A stretch of DNA of 64,000 nt, taken from NCBI GenBank assembly GCA_033807775.1, contig CM066313.1, positions 88,661,484-88,725,483 of the forward strand, given 5' to 3'. Below, in pieces: positions 1 through 12,328 of the stretch; the first letter of the stretch is position 1, and every line of letters starts with the position of its first letter. A program made the position numbers and the translations under genes. The stretch comes from Saussurea involucrata. Its lineage: Eukaryota; Streptophyta; Magnoliopsida; Asterales; Asteraceae. Under the pieces are notes generated by a model. That model searched no databases and was not told where the DNA came from. It saw nothing but the letters and a program-made list of their open reading frames with translations.

Positions 1-2033
1 TGCTCAATCTTTACTTTCTTGCAGGTAGTACAATCTTCCACATACTTAGCAACACTTCTTTTCATTCCCGGCCACCAATAGAATTGTTTCAAATCTCTAT
101 ACATTTTATTTGTAACTGGATGAATAGAAAATCGAGATTGATGCGCTTCTTGTAGTACACGGTCTCGTAATCCACCCAAACGAGGCACCCAAATTCTGTT
201 CCCCATACACAACAACCCACGGTCATCTTTCCCAAGCAATGCTGCTATCCCAACCAACCGTTCTGACTTCAAACTTTCTTCCTGATAAGCATCTATTTGG
301 CACTTCAGTAATTCATCAAAGATATTAGGAAGGAGTTCAGCTCGTAGCGATATCGCTTTTATCGTTCCACTTCTTTCTTGATGACTTAATGCATCTGCTA
401 CCACGTTCGCCTTCCCGGGGTGATAAAGGATTTCACAATCGTAATCATTCACTAATTCTAACCACCTTCTTTGCCTCATATTCAGTTCCTTCTGATCAAA
501 AAGATGTTGGAGACTCTTATGGTCCGTGAAAATTTGACATTTGGAACCATAAAGATAATGTCTCCAAATCTTTAATGCGAAGACAACTGCTGCAAGCTCC
601 ATATCATGGGTAGGATATTGCCTTTCGTGATCCTTTAACTAACGAGAAGCATAGGCAATCACCTTTCCACGTTGCATAAGTACACATCCCAATCCTAGCT
701 TAGAAGCATCACTGTAGACCACAAAATCATCGGAACCTTCTGGCAATGCTAATATCGGCGCGCTGCAGAGTTTCTTCTTCAATATTCTGAATGCCTCATC
801 CTGTTCTGCTTTCCATTCAAACATCAGATTCATCCGAGTCAGCTTAGTCAATGGCGTCGCGATTCGAGAAAAGTCTTTTATAAATTTCCGATAATATCCA
901 GCTAGACCTAGAAAACTACGTACTTCGGTTGCCGTTTTCGGCGGTTCCCATCTTTCAATTGCTTCCACTTTCGCTGGATCAACTTGTATACCCTTCTCTG
1001 AAACTGCATGACCCAAAAACTGAACTTCTCGTAGCCAGAATTCACATTTAGAGAACTTAGCGTACAACTTTTCTTTCTTCAGCAACTCTAGAATCAAACG
1101 AAGATGTTGTGCGTGATCCTCTTTGGATCAGGAATAAATAAGTATATCATCGATAAATACTATGACAAATTTATCGAGATACGGCTTACATACCCGATTC
1201 ATCAAATCCATAAAAACGGCTGGAGCGTTCGTCAGTCCGAACGGCATCACCAAGAATTCATAGTGACCATACCTTGTACGAAAAGCAGTCTTTAGTACAT
1301 CTTCTTCCTTAACCTTCAATTGATGGTAGCCAGATCTGAGATCAATCTTGGAAAAGTAACAAGCTCCAACTAATTGATCAAAAAGGTCATCAATTCTTGG
1401 AAGTGGATACTTGTTCTTAATCGTACGCTTATTCAGCTCCCGGTAGTCAATACACATTCTCATTGAACCGTCTTTCTTCTTTACAAACAAAACTGGTGCA
1501 CCTCACGGCGAAGAGCTGGGTCTGATGAAGCCCTTATTAGATAAATCTTAAAGCTGTGCCATCATTTCTTTCATTTCTGGAGGTGCTAGTCTGTACGGCG
1601 CCCGAGCGATTGGAGTGGCTCCAGGTACCAGGTCTATACCAAATTCTACTTGCCTAACAGGAGGAAGACTATTCAAGTCTTCAGGAAAAACTTCTGGGTA
1701 TTCATTAACAATGGAAATATCTTCCAGCTTAATCTTTTCAGGCCTACTATCTATCACATATGCTAAATAACTCGAGCAACCCTTACTAACACATTTACGG
1801 GCTTTTATCATAGTTATAAGATTGGACTGATGATTCTTACGATCACCATAGATCACTACTGCCCTCTTATCAGGTAAAACAACGTTGATTATTTTCTTAT
1901 CACAAACTATGTTAGCCCGATGTTCAACTAACCAATCCATCCCCACGACCACATCAAACTCGACCAACTCTATAGGAAATAGTTGTATCGGTACCCCACA
2001 CCCCTCTATATTTGTCATGCAACAATCAAAAAT
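1..2033 (-). pseudogene. E1 pol: end of protease region, reverse transcriptase, RNase H, integrase start (broken)
   Basis: Continuation of the gag-protease frame. Order from 2033 down: end of the protease region and linker (GMDWL, YPEVFPEDL), reverse transcriptase with intact FIDD near 1140, RNase H with SDASK near 700 and TDHKSL near 520, then the integrase HHCC zinc domain to base 1. The frame is cut by single-base stops near 2034 (TAG), 1548 (TAA where CAA is expected), 1504 (TGA where TGG is expected in SPWGAP), 1128 (TGA, likely from CGA) and 639 (TAG, likely from CAG). From 638 to 1 the frame is open and recognisable. All stops can be explained by transitions, typical of methylated, decayed copies. 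It cannot make a full polyprotein. Confidence 0.9.
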
Positions 2034-3467
2034 CTATTTAACTGCCACTTGGTTATCATTTGCTGTATCTACTAATAAAGCATGTTTTAACATTTTTGGC
2101 TCTAAATGCATGTGAGCAGCAAATGAGGGAGACACAAAAGATCGGTTTGCATCGGAATCAAATAACACTTTAGCACGCATGGAGTTTATGAAAAATGTAC
2201 CTGTGACCACATCTGGAGTTTCCTCCGCCTCTTTAGCTGTCATTTGGAATGTACGGCCCCTCGTTTTCGGCGGTTCTATTCTTGGGACTACTGGTCTAGT
2301 AATGGCTTGTTTCCCGGATGTACCCCCTTGTTGTATTCTACCTTGTGGACAGTCTGATTGGACGTGATCCGGAGAATTACACAAAAAGCAAAACCGCGTC
2401 AATCGACAATCTTTAACAACATGACCGGTTTTTCCACACTTAAAACAAACCCGAGATTCCACTTGACAATTTCTCTGATGGTAGCGATTACATCTCGGAC
2501 ATGGTCTTTCTGCTGGTCGAAACGACGGGCGGTTATCAAACCTCTGGAATCTAGACTTCTTTGGATCCTGTGGTGGTCCTTCCCATTTCCTTTTCCCCAA
2601 GCTCTTATCACCGACATCCCTTTTATTGTCTCGTTCGACATTTTCTGCAGCATTCACCGCAACTGTAAAAGTATTTGGCCCTGTGGCAGTCACCAATCTT
2701 CGGACCTCTGAATTTAGCCCATAGATAAATCTTTCCATTTTCATCTTCTCCGTAGCAACATAATATCCTGCAAAACGAGATTTTTCTAAAAATCGAGCAG
2801 TATAATCTCTGACTGACAAATTCCCTTGCTGTAGATTCATAAATTCTTCTTCCAATTGTCTGACAGCAGCTTGTGGGCAGAAGTGTGTTGTGAAAGCTAA
2901 CACGAATTCCTCCCACGAAAAGGTAGTATATACATCCGTTCCTCTTGATTCTATATGAGCCTCCCACCAATACAGAGCATCACCTTTCAGCATCGCAGCT
3001 CCATAAAGTACTTTATCTTCTTCAACACATTTACACGTTTTGAAGATAGCCTCGATTTCTTTCAGCCATCTCATAGCTTTTACCGGATCCCGATCTCCTG
3101 AGTATGTAAGGGGCTTACAACTAAGAAACATTTTATAGTCACATCTTTTCATTACCGGTACAACAGTAGAGGTAAGTGGCATCTCTATTTCATGTTCCGG
3201 ATCTGGTCTTTCAGTTTCATTATGACGAGTACGTTCGAACATGGCTTGAATGATATCCTGTAATCTCCCCATTTCAGCGGTCAGATCATCCCGTGTAACA
3301 AACTCTGTACCATGCTGTTGTGTTCTACCTCCAGTTCGGCCCCTAGTTCCCCTTCCGGTTCTGCCTCTACCACGTTCTCCTCCTCTTCCCCCTGTTCCTA
3401 TTGGTAGATTCTCTCCACCCGAATTCCTTCCTCCTCTTTGGTTCCTTTGTCTAGTGCCACTTGCCAT
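2034..3467 (-). pseudogene. E1 gag with N-terminal protease
   Basis: 477 codons from an ATG one base after a CTACAG splice-acceptor-like site. Residues 1-55 are a Gly/Arg-rich RG tract. Residues about 110-280 are the retrotransposon gag (capsid-like) domain with the YWWEAH segment near 166. Three zinc knuckles follow: 323-334 (CPRCNRYHQRNC), 341-354 and 360-373 (CX2CX4HX4C). The protease starts near 425. Its active site reads D437-S438-D439 where DSG is expected (E4 has FDSGANRSF), so the conserved Gly is lost. The frame stops at 2034 by TAG and goes on as pol. Gag packages element RNA into cytoplasmic particles; this copy may still encode gag but not a working protease. Confidence 0.88.
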
Positions 3468-3557
3468 TCTGTAGATTCAAACAAAGTTAATATACACATA
3501 AGCACATACCCCATATAACAAGGTATTCCAGTTCAAACATGTACCTGTAAGATCATA

Positions 3558-3578
3558 ATTACACTGGCCTGGTGTAAT
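3558..3578 (-). promoter_or_regulatory. E1 leader hairpin (dimerisation-site-like)
   Basis: Inverted repeat ATTACAC and GTGTAAT around a 7-nt loop (CAGGCCA in element orientation, holding palindrome GGCC). The stem extends to 8 pairs. It lies 154 nt inside the LTR end and 10 nt past a donor-like AAG|GTAATT (intron start 3588). See the finding on leader hairpins. Confidence 0.6.
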
Positions 3579-3716
3579 TTGAAATTACCTTACATGATGT
3601 TCCTTCTACCTCTTATACTTAGCATCCCCAGGTTCTAAAAAAAAATTAGGGACATCCTACTTCACATGCAGTTTAAGTCTAGGTACAGTTACTAATACCT
3701 AAATCCCTTAAACTAG

Positions 3717-3729
3717 GGCTCTGATACCA
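3717..3729 (-). promoter_or_regulatory. E1 primer binding site (tRNA-iMet)
   Basis: In element orientation TGGTATCAGAGCC, a perfect complement to the 3' end of plant initiator tRNA-Met, two bases inside the LTR. It marks 3732-5278 as the 5' LTR. Confidence 0.93.
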
Positions 3730-4029
3730 TCTGTAACATCCCACATATCCAAACGTACATATATCATAAAATTCATAACATGTTTCCAACAAAAATAATT
3801 CATATTACACATTTGGTCCCCAAAGTCTGACAAAACAACTTTAAGAAATACAGTACAAACTTGATTCTATTTAAATAACATAATAACTAACAACAAGTTT
3901 ATAAGTACAAAAGCATCCATATTTTTCTTAACGATCATCGCCTCAAAAGCTATCCAAAAAGTGTTCTAATCACTTGGTCTTACTGGATCCTCCACCTGGA
4001 ATACATATTTTAAAACATAAAATGAGGGT

Positions 4030-4045
4030 TAGACCTAATGGTCTA
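4030..4045 (-). promoter_or_regulatory. E1 branch-point hairpin TAGACC-ATTA-GGTCTA
   Basis: Perfect 6-bp stem, loop ATTA in element orientation, followed by ACCCTC. The 3' arm contains CTAAC. It ends 34 nt before the acceptor at 3996. Confidence 0.55.
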
Positions 4046-4532
4046 GTGAGAAAATCCCTGATATTTAAAAATCATTACAAATTCATTTATACAAAATCCT
4101 CTTTATACAAAAGCACATATATTACACGTAAATTAATACCAACCACGATTTATACATCATACCTGTCCCATCCCACCTTATCCCTCCACCAATGGCCAAT
4201 ATCAATTGGTTGCGAGCCAATTTAACACACCGGTCCAAAGCCTGGCCACGTATTATATTCCCATATAATACTCACGTAATTATAATATCGCAATATATTA
4301 TAATCACCCACGTATGACATATTCATACCACATATCAAATATTTGTTATCCACATAATGTATTCCAGTAAAAATACTTTTAAAGTAAAACCCACCTGAAT
4401 GCTTTTCCAAGTTTTCCAAAAATCTCTTCAACAAGTCCCACTTTTATCTTTGAATTTTACTATCTGAAATAGTTAATTAACAAGAATACACCTCATTAAT
4501 AAATCTGAATTTTAACACTTTTCGCAACCCAC

Positions 4533-4702
4533 AGCTTGCGAAATCCTCACTTTTCGCAACCCACTGTTGAGAAAACCAAAGAACTCGCAACCCACTGTTG
4601 CAAAAACCTCACTTCTCGCAACCTACTGTTGCGAAAACCCCACTTCTCGCAACCTACTGTTGCAAAAACCCTACTTCTCGCAACCTACTGTTGCGAAAAC
4701 CT
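4533..4702 (-). repeat. Short tandem array of self-complementary TTGCGAAAA units in E1 LTR
   Basis: Five to six degenerate units of about 31-33 bp, each with CGCAAC-N5-GTTGCG (6-bp stem) and flanking TTCTCGCAA or TTGCGAAAA. It lies within the first candidate LTR intron. The same words occur in the unrelated-looking E3 LTR. Confidence 0.75.
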
Positions 4703-5278
4703 GCAAAAATTACTGTTCATCGTCTTTTTAATTAAGCTCAGCCAAAAACGACTTTCAATCCAATATATACCCATAAATCGTACTTTCAAGCTTAGACTTC
4801 CCAAAACATCCATTTTTAACAAAACCCACCTAAAAACTTAACTAGCAACTCAAGAACACTTTTAAGAATTAAAACACAAAGAAAGATAGATGAATTTGTT
4901 ACCTTCTTTTCTTCAGTTTAATCCTTAAATCACAGTAGCAGAAATCCTTCTTCTTTCTCTTAATCCTTCTCGCAAATCTATCTCTTTCTCTTTTTCTTTC
5001 TTACGTAACACACACAACTCACCAAGATAAGATATTTCTATCTTTTTGCCTAAAATAGAAGACATCATCTTCAATTAGAAGTATTAGGGGCGGTGGTGGT
5101 GAAATGTTTGACAAAAATGACCAAACCCACCCTAAGCTTATCTCACTTGGCAATAAATACCCCTAATCTTTCAAATAAAAATAAAAACTTACCCCTTAAC
5201 TTCTTAACTTCATAAAATACTAAAATAAAGACTTATAAAATTCTAACTTTAATTTAGATAAAATACCTGGTTATTACA

Positions 5279-7041
5279 AGAAAATCCTTTTGTTGCTGTT
5301 CCATCAGGTTCTGAATCATAGCATGCAAGTCTTGATCAATCCTTTCCTTTCTATCTCTCAGCCTTGCAACTGCCTTGAGATCAATCTGCCATGTCCCACC
5401 AGATGCTCGCACAATCTGATCATCTGTATATTGTGGAACTCCCATCTAGATTAGCATCTCTGTAATCATGCTAGGGAAATACATCTTTCCCCTAATGTTG
5501 GTAGCATTTCCCTTTAAGCTCTGTAAGATGACCTTTCCAAAGTTTATAGTTTTACCCTGCATAAGACAAAAAAGGAGAAACATCCTATCCACAGATACTG
5601 AGGTATCATGGGTAGTGGGTGAAATAGTATGCCTCATGAAATTAATCCAGACATTTGCATCGGCTTTTAGATCACATGACCTGAAATGTCTCAGCATAAA
5701 GTTAGCATGATGATCCCAATGAGAATTTGGGACTCCTAAGACAGCAGCAACCTCAGCTAACACGCCCTCGGTGGCAGTGTTCATCATCTCTCGGTAATCA
5801 GTTTTCTTAGGGGGTGCAAAACCAAAGAATGTGTTGATTTTCTTGGCTGTCATTTTGAACCTTTTTCCTCTAATCCTAATGACAGATGTCTGGGCTACAG
5901 AAACTTCAACATATAATTCTCTAAGCAAGGTCAGATTATACAATTTAGGGACCTCACACATCTTACCTAAGCAATGAGCATCCACAACATTTTGAATGAA
6001 ACTGTATTCAGAATTGGTTTGAGGGTGAAAACCTTTATCTATCAATCCTATTTTGTTTCTTATCTTCTGAAACATGTTAAAAGCCTCAACTCCACTTAAA
6101 CCCATGTTCTCAATCCTAGGCCTTGGCACAAATTCAGTTCTAACAGGGGTTGTGTTGGAAACAGTCTCTTTTCCCTTCTTCTTATGCTGCAGCATCCTCT
6201 CCTACAGTCTTCTCTATCCTCTTTCTTTTTCTAGAAGTCCCTTCCCCACAATCTTTGTTCCTTTCAGCTGCCATCTTACACAGAACCTTAATTCTCTTAA
6301 ACTTTCTCATAATGGGCTCATTTTCAGAAGATGAGTCCATGCTCATGTCATTTTGTTCATAGGAAAAGTTTAAGTCTGGAATGATGATTTTTGGACTTGG
6401 TGGGTTTGGTTGGACACTACCATGGCTAGCTGTTTCTGGCCGGTTCTTTTCAATGCTAAGACCTAACAATTTCGCCCATTTGTCAATTTCTCCAAGTCCA
6501 GTTTCTAACCTAGATGAATCATCACCAACTGAATGCCCTTTTGAGGGAGATTTCTCTTTTTCAGGAGAAAGACAGAGGGGAATGCCCTCTGTGTTGTGAT
6601 TGGGTTCGATCTCATCATCCGAGATAGATGTGAGATGCCCCTCATCTTGAAAAATAGGAGAAGATACCTGAGGTTTGTTGAGCTTTTTGACATTAGTATC
6701 TTCATTGGCCTGAGTTTGAACAATGTCTTCAGATGAGGTTGCGATGGTGATCTTTGAGCCTTTAGGTTGAAGAGTTTCGGTACTGAGGGTTTTAAAAATA
6801 GGGTTTTGCTTTGTGGATTAGGGTTTTGCTCGATGGGATTAGGGTTTTGCTCGACGGGATTAGGGTTTTGCTCAACGTGGTGAGGTATCAATGGCGGTGG
6901 TGAGTCGGCCTCGAGGTCGACTCTCTCAGTTGAGTCCTGGTTCGTCGATGGTTGTACTGCAGCTCGTCGACGATTGCTTTGACGGATCAGAGGAGGGAAA
7001 TCAGCGGGGTTACGGGCTGTGAGTCGCTTTACGCGAGCCAT
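5279..7041 (-). pseudogene. Athila downstream (env-position) ORF, truncated by E1
   Basis: Starts MARVKRL at 7041. The N-terminus is Pro/Gln-rich with three VEQNPNP-type repeats from a 24-bp DNA repeat. Frameshifts move the frame near 6800 and near 6190. The middle is acidic and Ser-rich, followed by a basic RKRKR stretch. The C-terminal 250 residues (6195-5446) look like the plant transposon-associated domain found after pol in Athila elements (segments MTAKKINTFFGF and VSVDRMFLLFCLM). There is a TAG at 5446, then about 55 more codons (GVPQYTDDQIV...) until the E1 LTR at 5278 replaces the rest. No signal peptide or membrane segment is obvious, so env-like describes only its place. Function is unknown. 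Confidence 0.7.
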
Positions 7042-7343
7042 TTGATCGGACTTGAAGGGTGGTCAGTGGTGGCGATGGTCGTGGTTGGTGGAGTGAGAGA
7101 GATGGAGAAGAAAGCTGAAGTGGGTTTTTCTTTTTGTTGGGAAATGAAAAGATACACGTGTCTTATGGGGGTTTTTGAAAATGTTACTGTTTTGAGAATC
7201 GTACCCTGAGATCTTTTGTAGGGATGGTTCTAAGCATGGTAAAAATTAATAATCAGACATAATAGGGAAGGGTTGCACAACATAGGGTATGATGTTTCTA
7301 GAAGAGTAGGTGAAACCCATACTTCTTTTTAGAAAAGTAAGTC

Positions 7344-7398
<55 letters not shown>

Positions 7399-7637
7399 AT
7401 ATTTTTTCATGTGCATGAGAGAATCAACTTGGATCTTATCTTATTTTTCCCTTTTCCAATTTAATGACTGACTTTTTGGCTTTAAAAACTAGGGCTCATG
7501 TTGCAGGATTGCTGCAGCATGCTATACTGATCTTTCATTCTGTGATCTGACTGCACATCTCAACAAACAATTAAAAGCACTTATACTAGAAAGTATTTAA
7601 CTAATAAAGCTATGTACAAACGTGGTTTTTGAAGTTT
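7042..7637. other. Athila spacer between pol and the downstream ORF
   Basis: No coding seen. It holds a (TA)n run and a TTGCAGGATTGCTGCAGCATGC stretch (about 7500-7521) that resembles one in the leader near 13420-13443. A promoter for the downstream ORF could lie here, but I see no convincing core elements. Confidence 0.5.
7348..7396. repeat. (TA)n microsatellite, about 24 units
   Basis: Uninterrupted alternating AT of about 49 bp inside the Athila spacer. Confidence 0.95.
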
Positions 7638-10600
7638 TTAGCACATTGTGACCAAATCCACAGAGCTAGGCTCCGGGATGGTCATAGGATCATGGTAGGA
7701 TTTTACTCTTTGCCCATTGACCTTGAACACAGTGTTATCCTCAGGATTAATTAATTCTATGGCTCCATGTGGGTAAACTCGATGGATGACAAAAGGTCCA
7801 GACCATCTAGATTTTAATTTACCCGAAAAAAGTTTCAATCTTGAGTTAAACAAAAGGACTTGCTGACCAGCTTTTAAATCTCTGTGAAGGATTCTTTTGT
7901 CATGCCATTTTTTGGTTTTTTCTTTATAGAGCTTAGCATTTTCATAGGACATGTTCCTATGTTCCTCTATTTCATAAAGTTGCAACTTTGTTTTGGTCCC
8001 AGCATCATCTAAACACATGTTTAGTTCTTTGATAGCCCAATATGATTTGTGTTCAAGTTCTAAAGGGAGGTGACAAGCTTTGCCAAAGACTAGCTTATAT
8101 GGGGACATACCAATTGGTGTTTTGAAAGCAGTTCTGTATGCCCATAAAGCATCATCTAAATGAAAGGCCCAATCTTTTCTATTTGGCTTGACAACCTTTT
8201 CCAAAATTCCCTTTATTTCTCTATTAGAGAGCTCAGCCAATCCATTGGTTTGTGGATGGTATGCAGTGGCAATCCTGTGGTGAATGTTGTATTTTTCAAG
8301 AACTTTTTGTAACAAATGGTTCACAAAGTGGGTACCCTCATCACTGATTAGTGCCCTGGGGGTACCAAACCTTGTAAATATTTGCTTTTGAAGAAATTTC
8401 ACCACAGTTTTAGCATCATTTGAAACACATGCTACTGCCTCCACCCACTTCGATACATAGTCAACAGCAACCAGAATGTATTGGTATTGGTTTGATGGTG
8501 GAAAGGGTCCCATAAAATCTATACCCCACACATCAAACAACTCTACTTCCAAGATCCCATTTAATGGCATCTCATTTCTTTGAGAAATAGAGCCACTTCT
8601 TTGACATTCATTGCATCTTTGTGAAAAGTTGTGGGAATCTTTGAAGAGAGTTGGCCAATAGAATCCAGATTGTATTACCTTAGCTGCTGTCCTCTGGCCT
8701 CCAAAATGTCCTCCATATGGTGATTGGTGGCAATGCTGCAGAATTGCTGCCACTTCAGATTCTGGAATGCACCTTCTTAAAACTTGATCTGCACCAACTT
8801 TAAAAAGAAAAGGGACATCCCACAAATAAGTTTTAGTATCATGGATAAATTTCTTAAACATTTGGCCAGTGATTCCAGAGGGTCTTATGCCACAAGCCAG
8901 GTAATTTGCTATATCAGCAAACCATGGTGGTTCAGAATGCTGCAGCATAAAAATCCTCTCATCAGGGAAGGTTTCAGTGATGCCTCCTTCTCCTTTGTCC
9001 TCTTTAGGTTTCTCCAACCTAGACAAATGGTCTGCCACTTGGTTGTCTACTCCTTTCCTATCCACAATCTCTAGGTCAAATTCTTGTAACAACAGAACCC
9101 ATCTTATCAGCCTTGGTTTAGCATCTTTCTTTAAAATTAAATATTTGATGGCAGCATGGTCAGTGTGAACAATGACTTTTGCACCCATTAAATATGACCT
9201 GAATTTTTCAAATGCAAAAACAACAGCTAATAGTTCTTTCTCAGTGGTAGTGTAGTTAAGTTGAGCATCATTCAAAGTCTTACTTGCATAATAAATTGAA
9301 TGAAAAATCTTTTCTTTTCTTTGACCTAGGACTGCTCCTACTTCCCAATCACTAGCATCACACATGATTTCAAAAGGTTTTTCCCAATTTGGAGTAATAA
9401 TCACTGGTGCAGTCACCAAGGCTTTCTTTAAGGTGAGAAATGCATTTCTGCATTCATCATTAAAATCAAATTTGTGGTCATGTTGTAATAGAAGACATAA
9501 AGGTTTTGAAATCTTTGAAAAGTCTTTAATAAATCTCCTATAAAATCCAGGATGACCAAGAAAGCTTCTGATTCCTTTAACAGTGGTTGGTTCAGGTAGT
9601 TTTTCAACTATTTCAATTTTTGCTTTGTCTACCTCAACCCCTCTCTTGGAAACTACATGTCCAAGGACAATACATTCTGTAACCATGAAATGACACTTTC
9701 CCAATTGAGGACCAAATCAGTTTCCTCACACCTTTCAAGACTCTTTTTCAAATTTTCCAAACATTGATCAAAAGATGAACCATAAACAGAAAAATCATCC
9801 ATAAAGATTTCTATGGACTTTTCAAGCATGTCAGAAAATATGGACATCATACATCTTTGAAAGGTTGTAGGTGCATTGCAGAGTCCAAATGGCATTCTCC
9901 TAAAGGCAAAGGTACCATAGGGACATGTGAAGGTGGTCTTTTCTTGGTCCTCGGATGATATGGCTATCTGATTATAACCGGAGTATCCATCCAAAAAGCA
10001 GTAATATTCCTTACCGGCTAACCTATCCAACATTTGGTCAATGAAAGGTAATGGAAAATGGTCCTTTTGGGTAGCACTGTTTAACTTACGGTAGTCCATG
10101 CAAATTCTCCATCCAGACACTACCCTAGTTGGGATAAGTTCATTCTTGTCATTTGGGATAACAGTAAACCCTCCCTTCTTTGGGACACATTGGACTGGAC
10201 TAACCCAAGTACTACTGGCTATTGGGAATATAATTCCTGCATCTAACCATTTCAAAACTTCCTTTTTCACTACGTCTTTCATGACAGGGTTTAGCCTTCT
10301 TTGTGGTTCAACAGATGTGAAGTTCTTGTCTTCTAGGATGATCTTGTGTTGACAAATAGAGGGACTAATCCCCTTAAGGTCAGCAATGGTCCATCCTATG
10401 GCTTTGGTGTGCAACTTCAACATTTCCACAAGTTTCTCTTCTTGATGCAATTCTAAAGTTGATGAAATAATAACAGGCAATTTGTTTTCATCTTTTAGAA
10501 AAGCATATTTCAAGTGAGATGGGAGTTGTTTCAACTCCAGGTCAGGCGGTGTTATGACAGATGGTGTAAAATTCTTTTGCTCAGTATTTTCCAAAGATTC

Positions 10601-10822
10601 AAACCTGGCAACCTGTAAGGGTACAGTCTCATCTATCTCCCTATCATCATACTCATCATATTCCTTATCAATTTCCTCTATCCCACAGGTCTGCTTAACT
10701 CTCTCCTCATGACATGATGATTCAATCACACTTAAACTAGAACAGTCTTCTAAATAATCTGGGTATTTTAAGGAATTGAAGACATTAAATGTGACTTTTT
10801 GGTCTTGGAGTCTCATGGTCAA
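7638..10822 (-). pseudogene. Athila pol: reverse transcriptase, RNase H, integrase
   Basis: Two open stretches joined by a frameshift near 9700. 10822-9653: linker then reverse transcriptase with FLDGYSGYNQI (first Asp) and intact FMDD. 9704-7638 (688 codons): end of reverse transcriptase, RNase H (CDASDWEVGA D116, TEKE near 155, HTDHAAIKY), integrase HHCC zinc domain (HQSPYGGHFGG through CNEC), and catalytic core motifs GIDFMGPF, ISDEGTHF and GLAEL. The C-terminal part (KLKSRWSGPFVIHRV) is the usual GPY/F-like region; no chromodomain follows, as expected for Athila. Gag-pro and pol are one frame apart from a TAG just upstream at 10829. The catalytic residues look kept, but the frameshift prevents a full product. 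Confidence 0.9.
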
Positions 10823-10831
10823 CTCTCCTTT

Positions 10832-12328
10832 CTAGACATCTATCAAAGTTCTACCCGTGGCTAAAAATAGTCTTCCTAAGAGAATAGGAATATCCTGGTC
10901 AGCCTCAAAGTCTAAAATGATAAAGTCTGCTGGAAAGATGAACTTATCAACCTGAACTAACACGTCCTCAATCTTTCCTTTGGGATATGCAACTGTTTTG
11001 TCGGCTAGGATGAGTGTGACAGTGGTGGGTCTAGCATCTCCTATTCCTAAGCTTTTGAAAATGGACAAGGGCATAAGATTGACACTCGCTCCTAAATCAC
11101 ACAAGGCTTTTCCAACTTCTTTCCCACCTATTGAACACGGAATGGTAAAACTCCCTGGATCTTTAAGTTTAGGGGGAATCTTGTTGGTTAGGAGGGCACT
11201 ACAACCTTCAGTCATGGCAACAGTTTCATACTCAGTCAACTTCTTCTTTTTGCTTAAAATGTCTTTAAGAAATTTGGCATAACTAGGCATCTGCTCAATT
11301 GCTTCAACAAGGGGTATGTTGATATGCAATTGTTTAAACATATCCAAAAATTTATTGAATTGCAATTCGTCCTTATCATTCTTTAGCCTTTGAGGATAAG
11401 GAACACAACGAGGAATTGGTTCAATTATGGTTTTCTTTGTTTGTGTTAAGCTGGACGGGTGGACTTCCTCCACCCTTAAACTAGGATCTTTTATGCCTTT
11501 TGTTATACCATCTTTGATTGGACACTTAGGGTTGTACTCTTTACCTTCTATTGTCTTTTCCTTAGGGGTCTCAGGTGCTAATCCTTCTATGGTTTGAAAT
11601 GGCTCTTCAACAATGGTAGGCAATGCTGCAACATGATGTTTAGACAATGAGCTTTTTTCAGAATTGGTTTTGACTATTGGTCCACTCTCTTTGTCTAAGG
11701 CTACATCTAAGTCTTTCCCACTTCTAAGAGTCACAACTTTGATATGTTCCTTTCCTGAAGATCTAGGAACTTCAGTGTTACTAGGTAAAGTACCTGCAGG
11801 TCTGTTATTTTGGTTAAGTGCAATTTGACTGACCTGTGTCTCTAGATTTCTTACAGCAGCATTGGTTTGGTTGATAGTAGCATTGGTTTGGGTGATGAAA
11901 CTTTTCAGCATTGCTTCCAAGGAAGGTTCTGCTTATGAGGAGGTTTTGTTTTGAAAAGGTGGTTGGTTATTTTGAAAACCTTGATTTTGATTGTTTTGAA
12001 AACCTTGATTTTGATTGTTTTGAAAACCTTGGTTTTGATGATGATTCCCTTGATAATGGTTTTGAGAATTGCTTGCTTGATTTTGGAAATTTGAATTCCC
12101 TTGTTGCTTTGTTGGGGGTGGATTCAAACTAGGACTGGTCCATGAAAAATTTGGGTGTTGCTTCCAACTGGCATTGTAATTGTTAGACTAAGGACCATTT
12201 CTATTTTGAACATAGTTAACTGATTCAGAGTTTTGAGGACAATGTTCATAAGAATGGTCTCCACTGCAACAAACACATTCCACTGAGAGGACAACTGGAG
12301 TAGGTGTACTGGCAGTCGGCTGTGTTCC
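10832..12328 (-). pseudogene. Athila gag C-terminal part and protease
   Basis: Same frame as the gag at 12329-13078, interrupted by TAG near 12328, TAG near 12188, and TAA near 11932. From the right: a Cys-rich knuckle (ECVCCSGDHSYEHC, about 12240-12280), then an Asn/Gln-rich segment with three NNQNQGFQ repeats (12030-11950), a charged linker, and the retropepsin-like protease near 11180-10840 with active-site segment CDLGASVNLMP; Athila proteases commonly read DLGAS. It ends at a TAG (10829) that lies where Gln is usual before the reverse transcriptase linker. Confidence 0.82.

Larger units (their letters stand above)
1..5278 (-). mobile_element. E1: Ty3/gypsy LTR retrotransposon, truncated by the window edge
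   Basis: The element reads right to left: 5' LTR (5278 to 3732), tRNA-iMet primer site, leader, gag-protease, reverse transcriptase, RNase H and the start of integrase, which leaves the window at base 1. Gag has three zinc knuckles and the pol motifs resemble those of E4, so the Tekay/Del chromovirus group is likely; the chromodomain end is outside the window. The LTR ends are TGTAATAACC and TTACA in element orientation. It sits inside the downstream ORF of the Athila element. The bases right of the LTR (5279-5283, AGAAA) are the candidate target duplication, but the partner lies off the left edge. Confidence 0.9.
3732..5278 (-). repeat. E1 5' LTR
   Basis: 1547 bp between TGTAACATCC and TTATTACA on the plus strand, an inverted TGTAA/TTACA pair. 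In element orientation it holds a donor-like AAG|GTAAC (intron start 4902), the repeat array 4702-4533, acceptor TTTCAG ending 4464, a 69-nt candidate exon, donor CAG|GTGGGT (4394), the TAGACC hairpin (4045-4030) and acceptor TTCCAG ending 3996. These sites match the order seen in the other gypsy LTRs here. No coding is seen. Confidence 0.88.

Noticed and set aside
1104..1295. Small plus-strand frames opposite E1 and E4 pol
   Set aside because: All are complement shadows of reverse transcriptase or gag codons.
6810..6875. Telomere-like TTAGGGTTTT repeats
   Set aside because: The 24-bp unit encodes VEQNPNP repeats in the Athila downstream ORF; it is a coding minisatellite, not telomeric DNA.
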